Below, piece by piece: positions 29,807 through 39,347 of a DNA stretch of 64,000 bases. The stretch's first letter is position 1; each line of letters opens with the position of its first letter. The position numbers were made by a program, and so were the translations under genes. Source of the DNA: Chitinophagaceae bacterium BSSC1 (GTDB taxonomy: Bacteria; Bacteroidota; Bacteroidia; Chitinophagales; Chitinophagaceae); assembly GCA_002256435.1 (NCBI GenBank), contig NKJC01000001.1, positions 372,001-436,000 on the forward strand, in the 5' to 3' direction. The notes beneath the pieces were generated by a model. It was not told the DNA's origin, ran no database searches, and was given only the letters and a program-made list of their open reading frames with translations.

Positions 29807-31386
29807 TTTTTGAAAATTGAAGTTTTTAATTCATTTTGGAATGTAATTTCTAAATATTGGGACTCTTTAAACAAATTATACCCAATAGCTTGTCTATATT
29901 TTAAAATGCTAATATTAGTAGATTTTTCAAAATTGAATATCAAAAGGTCATCAACAAAAACATTTGAATCCAATAATTTTAATTCGGTATTAAAATCAAA
30001 ATAAAATCTACAAACAGCCGCATTAACAGGAAGGTTTTTTCCTTCTAGTTTATCTAAAATCACTAAGCCGTCAGAATTAAATTCAAATTCACGAAGATGA
30101 TTTATTCCAAATTCTGCGAAATATCCATTATGACTAGCACTTAAATGTTGTGGATTGTCTTTAAATATAGTTATTGTAGCCCTTTTACCAACTCTAAATC
30201 CACCCCAAACCTCAGATTGATTTTTATCAAATAATGTTACAGTATTATGTGCTTTTGTACTTCGTTCAAAATTTCTTAATTCTCCAATTTGATAAGTGCT
30301 AATACCATTATCAACAATAATTGATTTATTATCATAATTCATGCAAAAACTAAGCATATCACTATGTGCATGACCTGGTTGGAATGAAGGTATTATATTT
30401 CCAACATCGACTAATATTTCAAATCTATCATCAACAAATTTCCTATATCCACTATCAAATAAATTATTCTGACCAAAATCAAGATTTATATGCTTTGCTG
30501 CTTTGTACAACAACGTTAAATCCGGAGCTATACCAGAAGTGGCATCATTAAAAAAACTATAAATATTATTTCTAAAAGAAAAAGTAGAAATCCATCCCAT
30601 CATTTTTTTCAAAACTTCGTCCAAAGTATCAGTACTAATTAGTTTCAATGTTAAGCATTCCTTTAAAACAATAAGTTTTGACAATATTATAACATGGTAC
30701 ATAGGAGAACATTCATAATGCCCACCATCATTTAATATTTGACTTTCTAGTGCCTTTAAAGTTATTGGATAGTATTTTTTTAGTAAATGAGAATCAGAAT
30801 AAAAAATACCAGAAAATGTTAATGCGATATAATTTTCTAACAAATGATTTGCTTCAATATGATACTCTAAATTTTTTTCTAAATATCTTATTTGAATTTT
30901 TAAAGATTTGTCTATTTCAGTTGAAATTATATTTGATTTTGAAATAAAAAAAAACGTATTAACAATTCTAATTGAAACTGGATACGGTTCTAATTTAAGT
31001 TTATTTAAAATAATACTTTCAGCACAATCTTTTAATAAAATAAATTTAGTGTTTTCATCAATTTTATGATTATTTAAAAAATCGCAATATTGTAAATTAT
31101 AATTCCATAGCTTACCTAATCCAATAAAATTCCAATCAATATAATTGTGGAATTTATGTTTTTGATTTAAAAATGAAAAAGTCAATGGATATTCAAAATC
31201 CCATTGACTTTCATATAAATCATAAAAGGTGAAACTTTTGATTAATTCAAATTTCCATTTATCATTTAAATCGTAATCATCTGGTCTAACAATATACCTT
31301 TTGAAACGATAATAAAATTGATAAAATATTTGATACCATTTTAAGTAAATAATGGTTCTAAATATCTGTCCTATTTTATTGAGCAC
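29803..31386 (-). CDS. Heparinase II/III-like protein
   Basis: A 527-residue protein with an N-terminal alpha/alpha-toroid-like part and a C-terminal beta-sandwich containing PGHAHSDMLSFCMNYDNKSI, the signature of the heparinase II/III family, then RSTKAHNTVTLFDKNQSEVW. Characterised members are polysaccharide lyases for uronic-acid glycans. No signal peptide is visible, unlike secreted lyases, so it would act in the cytoplasm or be a non-catalytic biosynthesis partner. Start is GTG at 31386, overlapping the WecB stop by one base. Homologues in polysaccharide clusters lack an established role as far as I know. Confidence 0.85.
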   Translation of the reverse strand: MLNKIGQIFRTIIYLKWYQIFYQFYYRFKRYIVRPDDYDLNDKWKFELIKSFTFYDLYESQWDFEYPLTFSFLNQKHKFHNYIDWNFIGLGKLWNYNLQYCDFLNNHKIDENTKFILLKDCAESIILNKLKLEPYPVSIRIVNTFFFISKSNIISTEIDKSLKIQIRYLEKNLEYHIEANHLLENYIALTFSGIFYSDSHLLKKYYPITLKALESQILNDGGHYECSPMYHVIILSKLIVLKECLTLKLISTDTLDEVLKKMMGWISTFSFRNNIYSFFNDATSGIAPDLTLLYKAAKHINLDFGQNNLFDSGYRKFVDDRFEILVDVGNIIPSFQPGHAHSDMLSFCMNYDNKSIIVDNGISTYQIGELRNFERSTKAHNTVTLFDKNQSEVWGGFRVGKRATITIFKDNPQHLSASHNGYFAEFGINHLREFEFNSDGLVILDKLEGKNLPVNAAVCRFYFDFNTELKLLDSNVFVDDLLIFNFEKSTNISILKYRQAIGYNLFKESQYLEITFQNELKTSIFKK

Positions 31387-32480
31387 TAGTTATAAATATT
31401 TGATAAAATTTTAATTATCCTATTTGATGTTTTCCCGTCCCACAATTCAGGAATTTGCCCTTTCTTCCAATTTCCAGAAAATAATAATTTCAAAGCTGGT
31501 GGAATATTATTAGGATCGGTTCCTATTAACTTATTTGTTCCTATTTCTACTGTTTCAGGGCGCTCAGTATTATTTCTCAACGTAATACAAGGAATTCCCA
31601 TAACAGTAGTTTCTTCCGTTATTCCCCCACTGTCTGTTATTACTGCTTTCGAAAATTGAACTAAATAGTTGAATTCTAAATAGGGTAATGGGTCAACCAT
31701 GTACAAATTGGGTGCAGTTATTCCAATACTTTTCAACTTATTAGCTGTTCTTGGATGTACTGGAAAAATAATTGGAATCCCGCTAGACTCTTTTACAATT
31801 GTGTCAATTATTTCTTTTAGTTTTTCCTCTCCGTCAACATTTGCTGGTCTATGCAATGTAATTACAAAATATTTATTTTCCTCTAAACTATATGTATCCC
31901 AAAAAAAAGGCTTTACAAAATTACTACGTTGCTTCAGCAAAGTATCAATCATTGTATTGCCCACGAAATGAATTCTATTTTCAGAAATACCAGAATTTAG
32001 TAAGTTCTGATTAGCCAATTTAGATGTTGTAAAGAAATGGTCCGATATGGAATCTGTAACCATTCTATTAATTTCTTCCGGCATAGTAATATCATAAGAT
32101 CTAATACCTGCCTCCACATGTACAACATTAATATTAAGCTTTTTTGCAACAATAGAGCAGGCTAACGTTGAAGTGACATCCCCTACAACCAAAACTATAT
32201 CAGTTTGGTTTGCCATTAATTCTGCTTCAAAACGAATCATTATATTGGCTGTTTGTTCAGCTTGAGTTCCACCTCCACACTCCAAATTTGCATCTGGCAT
32301 TGGAATCCCTAACTGTTCAAAAAAACTATCACTCATATTTTTATCATAATGCTGACCAGTATGAACTAAACGAAATGTAATTTCTTTCCCGTTATTATCA
32401 TTATGATTTTGAATAGCCTCGATAATAGGAGCTATTTTCATGAAATTTGGCCTTGCTCCTGCAACAATAGTAATTTTCAT
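31386..32480 (-). CDS. wecB: UDP-N-acetylglucosamine 2-epimerase (non-hydrolysing)
   Basis: Interconverts UDP-GlcNAc and UDP-ManNAc, or the 6-deoxy analogue in FnlC-type enzymes. Seen: VAGARPNFMKIAPIIEAI, VHTGQHYDKNMSDSFF, VVGDVTSTLA, VHVEAGIRS, and TDSGGITEETTVMGIP. The frame is open to 32537, but ATG at 32480 gives the typical start MKITIVAGARPN and 364 residues. It starts 7 bases after the bi-domain oxidoreductase stop. UDP-ManNAc could be oxidised by the dehydrogenase at 47163-48431 to a mannosaminuronate donor. Confidence 0.93.
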   Translation of the reverse strand: MKITIVAGARPNFMKIAPIIEAIQNHNDNNGKEITFRLVHTGQHYDKNMSDSFFEQLGIPMPDANLECGGGTQAEQTANIMIRFEAELMANQTDIVLVVGDVTSTLACSIVAKKLNINVVHVEAGIRSYDITMPEEINRMVTDSISDHFFTTSKLANQNLLNSGISENRIHFVGNTMIDTLLKQRSNFVKPFFWDTYSLEENKYFVITLHRPANVDGEEKLKEIIDTIVKESSGIPIIFPVHPRTANKLKSIGITAPNLYMVDPLPYLEFNYLVQFSKAVITDSGGITEETTVMGIPCITLRNNTERPETVEIGTNKLIGTDPNNIPPALKLLFSGNWKKGQIPELWDGKTSNRIIKILSNIYN

Positions 32481-32487
32481 TTTATAT

Positions 32488-34611
32488 TTATTGAATTTCG
32501 ATTTTTTTCCCATTATGTAAACTATCAAATGCAGCAAAAGTGGCTTTTGTTGAATTGACTAACTCATCAAATGGAATTAATGGACCTGTACCTGATTTTA
32601 TTTGTTTTATCAATGTTTCAAATTGGTTTTTATGCCCCTTATCAATTTTGGTAGAAAAAGTAGAAAAAGATTTAAATCCAAAACCTGAGGTTTTTCTAAA
32701 ATTATCTACAATTAGCGTTTTACCCTGATCAAAAATTTCAATTCTTTCTTTTGGATAAGATTTACTACCATTTGAAAAATAGTTTACAACGCCAATTGAA
32801 CCATTTTGAAATTTGAGAGTAATTATTGCATTGTCAGTACTATCATCTGGATTATTTCCTAAAGATTCCATATATACAGATTTAACTTTACTACCCGTTA
32901 GATAAATCATTAAATCTATAAAATGACATGCCTCTCCAATTATTCTACCACCACCAATTTTCATATCGTGAATCCAAACATCTTTTGATATAAATCCAGC
33001 ATTCATAGTCGCAATTATATTGATTGGAGAAGAATTAGATCCAATTAATGATTTTGCTTTTTGGATATGGGGAGAGAATCTTCTATTAAAGCCAACATTT
33101 ACACTAAGTTTACCTTCAGTCTTATTATATGCATTTATTATATCTTGTAGTCCATTACTATCAATAGATAATGGTTTTTCAACAAAAACATTTTTACCAG
33201 CCTCAAGAGCTTCTACAACCATTTTAGAATGTAAATCATGCCTAGTTGTAATCAATACTAAATCTACTTCTGGATCCTCAAATATTTTTTTATAATCAGT
33301 TGTAGAAAATTCGAATCCATATTTTTTTGCTAGTGAATTAGCAGTTAATCCACCAGCGCTTGATATATACTTATAAAATGCCCCGGATGATTTCATCGCT
33401 GGCATTACAGTCATTTTTGTAAAATTTCCTGCCCCTACAATTCCAATAATTCCTTTAGCTGGTTTATATTCAGAACTTTTAACCAATACACTATTATTAA
33501 ATAATATTTCTTTTTTGTCATATTCTAAAATAGAAGCTATGGAACCACCACCTAAATTACTATAGATTTGAAGATAGTCTACTAAAGGAACTCTTTCAGT
33601 AATTAAGTCTTGTACATTAAGTTGTTGCTTAGATATTGACTTTAAAACAGTTTCAAAATTTCTTTTTTCTGTCCATCTTACATAACCAATTGGATAGTCA
33701 ATTCCTTTTTGCTCATATTGATCATCATACCTTCCTGGACCATAAGATGATGATACTTGAAAAGTTAATTCTTTTTTAAAAAAATCCGCCCTTTGTATAT
33801 CTAATCCGATAACACCAACTAAAACAATTCTGCCCTTTTTCCTACTCATCTGAGCTGCTTGACTAATTATATCGTTACTCTTAGAAGATGCTGTAATTAT
33901 GACTGCATCGGCTCCAATACCACTAGTGTATGATTCTACTACTTTTACAACATCAATATTTGAAGAAACAAAAGCTTGAGCCCCTTTTTGTTTAGCTATT
34001 TCCACTTTTTTTGCATCAAAATCAAATCCAATCACATCACATCCATTGGCTAACAGCAAGTCTACTGTAATTAATCCAATTAGGCCCAAACCAATTACTA
34101 CTACAACTTCTCCCATTGTTGGATTAACTAATCTAATACCTTGAAGACCTATTGATCCTACGATAGTAAAAGTAGCTTCTTCAAAAGAAACATTATCTGG
34201 AATTTTGGCTGCTAAATTTTTGGGAACACAAACAATTTCTGCATGGTGCCCATTGCTTGCAACTCTATCTCCAATGGAAAATTCGGTAACATCATCTCCA
34301 ATTGCAATTACTTCTCCAGCATTACAATATCCAAGTGGAAGTGGTTCATCTAGTTTATTAAAAACAGCTTCGAGTGTAGGCAGTAACCCTTCAGTTCTAA
34401 TTTTATCAAGAACTTGTTTTACTTTATCAGGCTGTTGTCTAGCTTTTGAAATCAAACTACCTTTTCCAAACTCTACTAACATCTTTTCAGTACCAAGACT
34501 TACTAAGGACTTATGGGTTTTAATTAAAATGCAACCTTTCCTAACTAAAGGAGCTGGAATTTCTTCTAAAATAGTATTCCCTTTTTTTAAATCTTGAATT
34601 ATCTGTAACAT
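32488..34611 (-). CDS. Bi-domain oxidoreductase (zinc-type dehydrogenase + Gfo/Idh/MocA)
   Basis: A 707-residue fusion. Residues about 1-350 are a medium-chain alcohol-dehydrogenase domain with GroES-like part (PLPLGYCNAGEVIAIGDDV) and the nucleotide-binding VVVIGLGLIGLITVDLLL. Residues about 385-700 are a Gfo/Idh/MocA dehydrogenase with GIIGIVGAGNFTKMTVMPAM and the catalytic-lysine motif FVEKPLS. The same two-domain layout is common in polysaccharide clusters but its reaction is, to my knowledge, not established; oxidation plus reduction of a nucleotide sugar or of a glycan intermediate is plausible. Upstream is the HisF-like gene (35-base gap), downstream WecB. Confidence 0.88.
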   Translation of the reverse strand: MLQIIQDLKKGNTILEEIPAPLVRKGCILIKTHKSLVSLGTEKMLVEFGKGSLISKARQQPDKVKQVLDKIRTEGLLPTLEAVFNKLDEPLPLGYCNAGEVIAIGDDVTEFSIGDRVASNGHHAEIVCVPKNLAAKIPDNVSFEEATFTIVGSIGLQGIRLVNPTMGEVVVVIGLGLIGLITVDLLLANGCDVIGFDFDAKKVEIAKQKGAQAFVSSNIDVVKVVESYTSGIGADAVIITASSKSNDIISQAAQMSRKKGRIVLVGVIGLDIQRADFFKKELTFQVSSSYGPGRYDDQYEQKGIDYPIGYVRWTEKRNFETVLKSISKQQLNVQDLITERVPLVDYLQIYSNLGGGSIASILEYDKKEILFNNSVLVKSSEYKPAKGIIGIVGAGNFTKMTVMPAMKSSGAFYKYISSAGGLTANSLAKKYGFEFSTTDYKKIFEDPEVDLVLITTRHDLHSKMVVEALEAGKNVFVEKPLSIDSNGLQDIINAYNKTEGKLSVNVGFNRRFSPHIQKAKSLIGSNSSPINIIATMNAGFISKDVWIHDMKIGGGRIIGEACHFIDLMIYLTGSKVKSVYMESLGNNPDDSTDNAIITLKFQNGSIGVVNYFSNGSKSYPKERIEIFDQGKTLIVDNFRKTSGFGFKSFSTFSTKIDKGHKNQFETLIKQIKSGTGPLIPFDELVNSTKATFAAFDSLHNGKKIEIQ

Positions 34612-34646
34612 CTAAATATCTATTTAAAACCTTTTAATGCAACTAA

Positions 34647-35414
34647 TTATAACTTACAAATTGTAAATTTTTCATTCCTACTTGGATAATTAATTAGCAC
34701 TGCTTTATAAATCCCTTTAAACACAAATAAGCTACCTGCCGCAGCTCCAATTATGCCAAACTCATTAATCAAATTTTCAATGTCACTTATTTTACCAGCT
34801 CCCCCTAATGCAGTTATAGGAACGGAAACAGATCTTCTAACCATCTTAATTAATTCAATATCGTACCCTTTCATCATTCCATCGTTGTCAATTGAATTTA
34901 TGCTAATTTCACCTATACCTTGATCCTCCATAGTTTTTGAAAAATCGATAGGATTTAATCCAGTACTTATTTTCCCATTATGTGTGTATATTTCGTAATT
35001 CCCAGATTTGGGATTTTTCTTCACATCCATTACAAATACAATACTTTGACTTCCAACTTCTTTTGCCATTTCTGATATGACATTAGGATTTTGGATAGCT
35101 GCTGAACTAATAGCAACTTTTTCTACACCTAACTTTATTATTCTTTTAACTTGTTCAGCATTAGAGACACCTCCCCCATAACAAAATGGCATTCTACACT
35201 CAGTAGCCAAATTTTTTATCATTTGATAATCAGGTTCTTTCTTCTCAACAGTTGAATCAATATCTAATACTAAAAGTTCATCAACTTCTTTTTCATTAAA
35301 TATTTTAACAGCATTTATTGGGTCACCTACATATTTAGGAGTAGAAAACCTAACTGTCTTAACTAATCCTTTATTATGTACAAGTAAGCAAGGTATTATT
35401 CTAGGACGAAGCAT
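34647..35414 (-). CDS. hisF: HisF-like ammonia-relay subunit (HisF2/AglZ type)
   Basis: TIM-barrel homologue of the imidazole glycerol phosphate synthase cyclase subunit, 255 residues, in the second-copy group found in O-antigen loci. It opens RPRIIPCLLVHNKGLVKTV: the catalytic Asp in the usual CLDV is Leu here, while the second Asp (in FVMDVKK) is kept. This argues against histidine biosynthesis and for use as the ammonia-channelling partner of an N-acetyl-sugar amidotransferase. It lies 2 bases after hisH, which follows the amidotransferase; together they form the known WbpG-HisH-HisF trio. Symbol marks homology, not the histidine pathway. Confidence 0.88.
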   Translation of the reverse strand: MLRPRIIPCLLVHNKGLVKTVRFSTPKYVGDPINAVKIFNEKEVDELLVLDIDSTVEKKEPDYQMIKNLATECRMPFCYGGGVSNAEQVKRIIKLGVEKVAISSAAIQNPNVISEMAKEVGSQSIVFVMDVKKNPKSGNYEIYTHNGKISTGLNPIDFSKTMEDQGIGEISINSIDNDGMMKGYDIELIKMVRRSVSVPITALGGAGKISDIENLINEFGIIGAAAGSLFVFKGIYKAVLINYPSRNEKFTICKL

Positions 35415-35416
35415 AA

Positions 35417-36031
35417 TTAAAGATTTGCAAAATTTTTAAGCAATTGGATACCTGGATTGTGACTTTTTTCGGGATGAAATTGAGCTCCGTAAACATTTTC
35501 CAAATTAACTGATGATGTAAAAGTATCCCCATAGAATGTTGATGTTAAAATATCTTCCTTATTAAGACATTCAAAATAATATGAATGCAAAAAATAATAA
35601 CCTAGTTCTAAATCTACATTATTAAAAAGTTTACTCTCCTTTTCAATATTTACAGTATTCCATCCCATGTGCGGCAAATGTGTAGCTTGAGAAAATTTGG
35701 CATGATCAAATTTTTTAACATGTCCATTAATCCAGCCCAGTCCACTTTTAATACCTTCATCACTAGTTTTAGCTAAAAGTTGCATTCCAACACAAATACC
35801 CAATATATTTACTTTTCTTTCAAGAACCATTATATCAAGAGCTTCACGCATTCCTGATCTTTCTAATTCTCCCATAGCTTGATCAAATGCACCAACTCCA
35901 GGCAATATAATACTAGTAGCATTCATAAGCTCTTCAGGAGTTGAAGCCACATAATATTCAATATTTAGATTATTATAAATATTTCCAATTGCGTGTATAT
36001 TTCCGGAACCATAATTTACAATTGCTATCAT
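35417..36031 (-). CDS. hisH: HisH-like glutamine amidotransferase subunit
   Basis: Class I glutaminase of 204 residues that releases ammonia from glutamine. Seen: IVNYGSGNIHAIGNIYNN, the nucleophile Cys in GICVGMQLLA, and the His-Glu pair in FHPEKSHNPG. The active triad is complete. It starts within the 3' end of the amidotransferase gene (4-base overlap) and is followed by the HisF-like gene. In this setting it should feed ammonia to convert an acetamido to an acetamidino group on a sugar, as established for PseA/WbpG/LfnA-type systems. Confidence 0.92.
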   Translation of the reverse strand: MIAIVNYGSGNIHAIGNIYNNLNIEYYVASTPEELMNATSIILPGVGAFDQAMGELERSGMREALDIMVLERKVNILGICVGMQLLAKTSDEGIKSGLGWINGHVKKFDHAKFSQATHLPHMGWNTVNIEKESKLFNNVDLELGYYFLHSYYFECLNKEDILTSTFYGDTFTSSVNLENVYGAQFHPEKSHNPGIQLLKNFANL

Positions 36032-37164
36032 CTTTTTCCAGCTTTTTCAATTCCTAAAAATTTTAAAATTTTTGCTCCTATTTTAAAAATGTTTTCTTGA
36101 GATTTATAATCTTTATAAGACTTATTAGGTGCATCCATATAGCCTTGCAATTCTTCGACTGAAATACCAAGCTTTGTTGCAACATATTCAAAATCTTGAG
36201 CTATAGATTCTTCATCAAATGCTGGCTTTTTAAGTTTTTCAACTGCTTCCTCACGAGTCATTTGATTTGTTAGAATCAAAGATGAATATTGAACTTTTCT
36301 TGTATCGTATCCAAACTTTTTTGGTAGCCAATAACCTTCGTAGAATTTTGTAAATCTAGACTCAAAATGCTTCTGTGCATATCTTTGCCATCCAAACTTG
36401 TCAACTAATAGTTGCATTGATTCTTCTTTGTCATATGGAACATAGTTTAGTGGAGTAACAACTTTAATACCTTTAAAGTATCTTAAATAAACTTTGTGTC
36501 TTAATATATTAGTTAAAGGGAAATTAATTAAAGGTTTTTTTCCAAATTTGGTGTGAATGTCTTTTAATTGAAATAAATCGGTTTGATAGTACATCCACTC
36601 AACAGGATTTCTAACACATTCCGTAGATAAATTAGATCCAGTTAAAATATATTTAATATTATGCTTTTCAGCAAAATTATACATTGTTGCAAAAAAAGCA
36701 TGATCCTGAGGGGTATCAATATGTGGAACACCTGCTTTAAAAAATGCTAGTTGTAAGTCTCTCATTTCTTCCCAATCAATAACTTCAGTATACAAATCTA
36801 AACCAAGTTTATCAACTAGTTTTTCAATATTATTTACGGCTTGCTGAGAATTCCACCCTGCATCAACATGAAATACCAATGGTCTTAAGCCTAATTTCTC
36901 TTTTGCTATATAAGTTAAATAGGAACTATCTATACCTCCGCTCATTCCAATAATACAATCAAAATCTTTCCCTTTTCCAAAAGCTTTTATTTCCTCAACT
37001 TGCTGCATTAGTTCTTTGAATCCTTTTTCGCTAGTATCCCATGCAGGTAATGTTTTATTATAATAATTATTACAATGATCACATACTCCTTTATCGTCAA
37101 AAACAATTTGGGTGTCAGTAGTATCCATGACACAATTTGTACAAACTTGGATAGGATTTTTCAT
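36028..37164 (-). CDS. N-acetyl sugar amidotransferase (WbpG/PseA family)
   Basis: ATP-dependent enzyme that replaces the acetamido oxygen of an N-acetylated sugar by nitrogen. The 378-residue protein begins with a zinc-like cluster, CTNCVMD and CDHC, then the PP-loop motif IGMSGGIDSSYLTY, with VFHVDAGWNS and ILTGSNLSTECVR. It needs a glutaminase and ammonia channel; HisH and HisF homologues follow directly. The substrate could be a nonulosonic acid precursor made by the cassette at 43141-47139 or a diamino-uronic acid; the sequence does not decide. Confidence 0.93.
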   Translation of the reverse strand: MKNPIQVCTNCVMDTTDTQIVFDDKGVCDHCNNYYNKTLPAWDTSEKGFKELMQQVEEIKAFGKGKDFDCIIGMSGGIDSSYLTYIAKEKLGLRPLVFHVDAGWNSQQAVNNIEKLVDKLGLDLYTEVIDWEEMRDLQLAFFKAGVPHIDTPQDHAFFATMYNFAEKHNIKYILTGSNLSTECVRNPVEWMYYQTDLFQLKDIHTKFGKKPLINFPLTNILRHKVYLRYFKGIKVVTPLNYVPYDKEESMQLLVDKFGWQRYAQKHFESRFTKFYEGYWLPKKFGYDTRKVQYSSLILTNQMTREEAVEKLKKPAFDEESIAQDFEYVATKLGISVEELQGYMDAPNKSYKDYKSQENIFKIGAKILKFLGIEKAGKR

Positions 37165-37171
37165 ATTGCTA

Positions 37172-38212
37172 TTATTTTTTAAACTTTAATACTGGTGACT
37201 CAATAAAATTCCATGAAAAAATGGAAAATAAAATAGTGAATAAAAGGGTTAAAAATATATTGATGTTTATTGTAAAAATATTGATGAATAAAAGTGTATT
37301 TATTATTGGCATATGATATATGTATATGCCATATGAAATATCATTATTATTGATATACTTTATAATAAAATCGGGCAATTTTAAATTTAAATTTGAAAAT
37401 TTATAAATAAACAAACAAAGTAAAAAAACAGAAATCGGATTGATTGAATTCATTGCATTGTTTTTATAACTTCCAATCAAAAACATTGAAAAAACATAAA
37501 GTACAAAAACTAAAAATATATTAACGTTGTCAGTGTATTTTTTAATACCCTCTTTATACTTGCTAACTAGAAACCCTATCAAAAACATATAAACCCAAGG
37601 CAAAAAGGAAACTGAAATTAACTTCATATACATTTTTGACCAATCCAAATAGATTTTAAGATATACATTTATCAAAATAGATAAAACAAACAAAATAATA
37701 AGAAATAATTTTCCTTTTTTGATTTTGAATAAATGATATAAGAGGGGGGTTAGTAAATAAAATTGAAGTTCAACAGAAATAGTCCATAAAGATCCATTTA
37801 ATACGCCTATTCCATATTGACGCATAAAATCTGGATTATAAAACTGAAAAAATGTTATTTGTCCAAAAACCCAAGAAACAAAGTGAACTATTGAAAAATT
37901 CACAGTTTTATAATAACCAACTAAATAAACCGTAATTATAGAAAGAAAAACACAAAGTAATAATGCAGGATATAATCTTAAACATCTATTCCAAAAGAAA
38001 ACAAAATTTCCTTTATGCTCATTTCTGATATAAGTTCCTCCAATTAATAAGCCACTTATAAAAAAAAACACAGGTACCCCTGGAAATAATTTAAAAAAAT
38101 CAATATATACATTGTGAATTTCAAAATGATTAAATGCATGTACTAGAAGTACTTGCATCGCTGCTAATAATCTAATTAAATTGAAATTATTAAGTCTTTT
38201 AGTTGAGTCCAT
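37172..38212 (-). CDS. Acyltransferase 3 family membrane protein
   Basis: O-acyltransferase of 346 residues, about ten membrane segments. NFNLIRLLAAMQVLLVHAFN carries the candidate catalytic His, FFWNRCLRLYPALLLCV the Arg loop and WTISVELQFYLLTP the third landmark. It overlaps the upstream polymerase gene by 14 bases and precedes the amidotransferase by 7 bases. It would O-acylate the region C glycan. It is not closely similar to the acyltransferase at 26676-27704, so two different decorations are possible on one glycan. Confidence 0.9.
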   Translation of the reverse strand: MDSTKRLNNFNLIRLLAAMQVLLVHAFNHFEIHNVYIDFFKLFPGVPVFFFISGLLIGGTYIRNEHKGNFVFFWNRCLRLYPALLLCVFLSIITVYLVGYYKTVNFSIVHFVSWVFGQITFFQFYNPDFMRQYGIGVLNGSLWTISVELQFYLLTPLLYHLFKIKKGKLFLIILFVLSILINVYLKIYLDWSKMYMKLISVSFLPWVYMFLIGFLVSKYKEGIKKYTDNVNIFLVFVLYVFSMFLIGSYKNNAMNSINPISVFLLCLFIYKFSNLNLKLPDFIIKYINNNDISYGIYIYHMPIINTLLFINIFTININIFLTLLFTILFSIFSWNFIESPVLKFKK

Positions 38213-39338
38213 AGACGGTTCCTTCTGATTTTAATTTCGGCAAATGATTTTTCCCTAAAATTAATATGATAGAAAAAAAATAAAAATCAAACAAAGTTGG
38301 AAATACAATTGGCTCAGAAAAAACTCTGAAAAAAAGTATAAGAATTAAGATTGCAAAAAATATTGAGTCTTTGAAAATTCTATCCTTATTAAATATTAAG
38401 TAAAAAGGGGAAAAAATTATAATTAATAAATATGGTAAGCCAAATATATGATGTGCTCGGACAAATGAATTATGCGGATTGCTATTAAACTCATTTAAAA
38501 CGGAAGTGCCTTGATAGTCAACACCAAAAAAGAAACCCCACAGATCCATTTTCTCAATATACTCATTCAATATTTGTGATCGTTGTTTATCTACTATACC
38601 TGCTGATAATTTTGTATTTGCTTCAATGAAAAATAAAATTTCATTCCAATATAGTTGTGTTATAAAAGATATCAAGATAAATGTCATTAAAAAATATATC
38701 ACTATAGTTTTTCCCTTTAGTTTGATAATATAACTAAAAGTCAACAATAATAATATTAAAAGGGCAGACAATATAGACCCTCTACCATAGCTAACTAGTG
38801 CAATGAATAAAGTAATTAAAGCTGTTTTAAAAGTCAATTTTTTAAAAACGAAATAACTAACAAATGCATAATTAACTTGAAGCAAAATTGTGTAAGAAGT
38901 AATACCATTTGCACTAGATTCATTAACCATATTTTCTAATGGTACAACTGCTGGATAATTATCAAGTCCTTTAAATAAAACATATAAAACAACAATAAAT
39001 TGAAACGCAATAAGACTCCATTTACTAGATAAATAATAAACATTTACAGATCTAGTCAAAACAACTGCAGTTGCTAAGGAAAGCATAGAAATGAAAAAAT
39101 GAAAAAATGTAACCAAGCTAAAAAATGTGTTTATTGAAGTCATAATAAACACAATAATTGTAAATAGTATTAAAAAACCAATTTCATTTTTCTCTAACTT
39201 TTTAAATGAATCAAAATTAGATACTATTAAAATAATAGCAAAAATAGACACAAGTCCAATAAGAGGTATAATCCTACTTACAAATGTAAATATCAAAAAA
39301 CAATGAAATGCCAATGAAACACTAAAAGGAATCCTCAT
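38199..39338 (-). CDS. Wzy-like polymerase, membrane protein
   Basis: A 379-residue protein with about ten membrane segments and a hydrophilic loop around residues 240-290 including NPHNSFVRAHHIFGL, which is like the Wzy/WaaL pattern with a conserved HNxxxxxxxxxG in O-antigen ligase/polymerase proteins. It should polymerise the region C repeat unit in the periplasm. Context supports this: the flippase is one gene upstream and the chain-length protein lies in the same run. It is read 9 bases after the putative transferase. Confidence 0.75.
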   Translation of the reverse strand: MRIPFSVSLAFHCFLIFTFVSRIIPLIGLVSIFAIILIVSNFDSFKKLEKNEIGFLILFTIIVFIMTSINTFFSLVTFFHFFISMLSLATAVVLTRSVNVYYLSSKWSLIAFQFIVVLYVLFKGLDNYPAVVPLENMVNESSANGITSYTILLQVNYAFVSYFVFKKLTFKTALITLFIALVSYGRGSILSALLILLLLTFSYIIKLKGKTIVIYFLMTFILISFITQLYWNEILFFIEANTKLSAGIVDKQRSQILNEYIEKMDLWGFFFGVDYQGTSVLNEFNSNPHNSFVRAHHIFGLPYLLIIIFSPFYLIFNKDRIFKDSIFFAILILILFFRVFSEPIVFPTLFDFYFFSIILILGKNHLPKLKSEGTVYGLN

Positions 39339-39347
39339 TAAAAAAGA

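Noticed and set aside
29803..31386. Secreted heparin or alginate lyase
   Set aside because: No signal peptide at the N-terminus and the gene is inside a biosynthetic operon; kept as heparinase-like with unknown role.
34647..36031. HisH/HisF as histidine biosynthesis genes
   Set aside because: They lie directly after a WbpG/PseA amidotransferase in a polysaccharide operon, and HisF lacks the first catalytic Asp; no other his genes are nearby.
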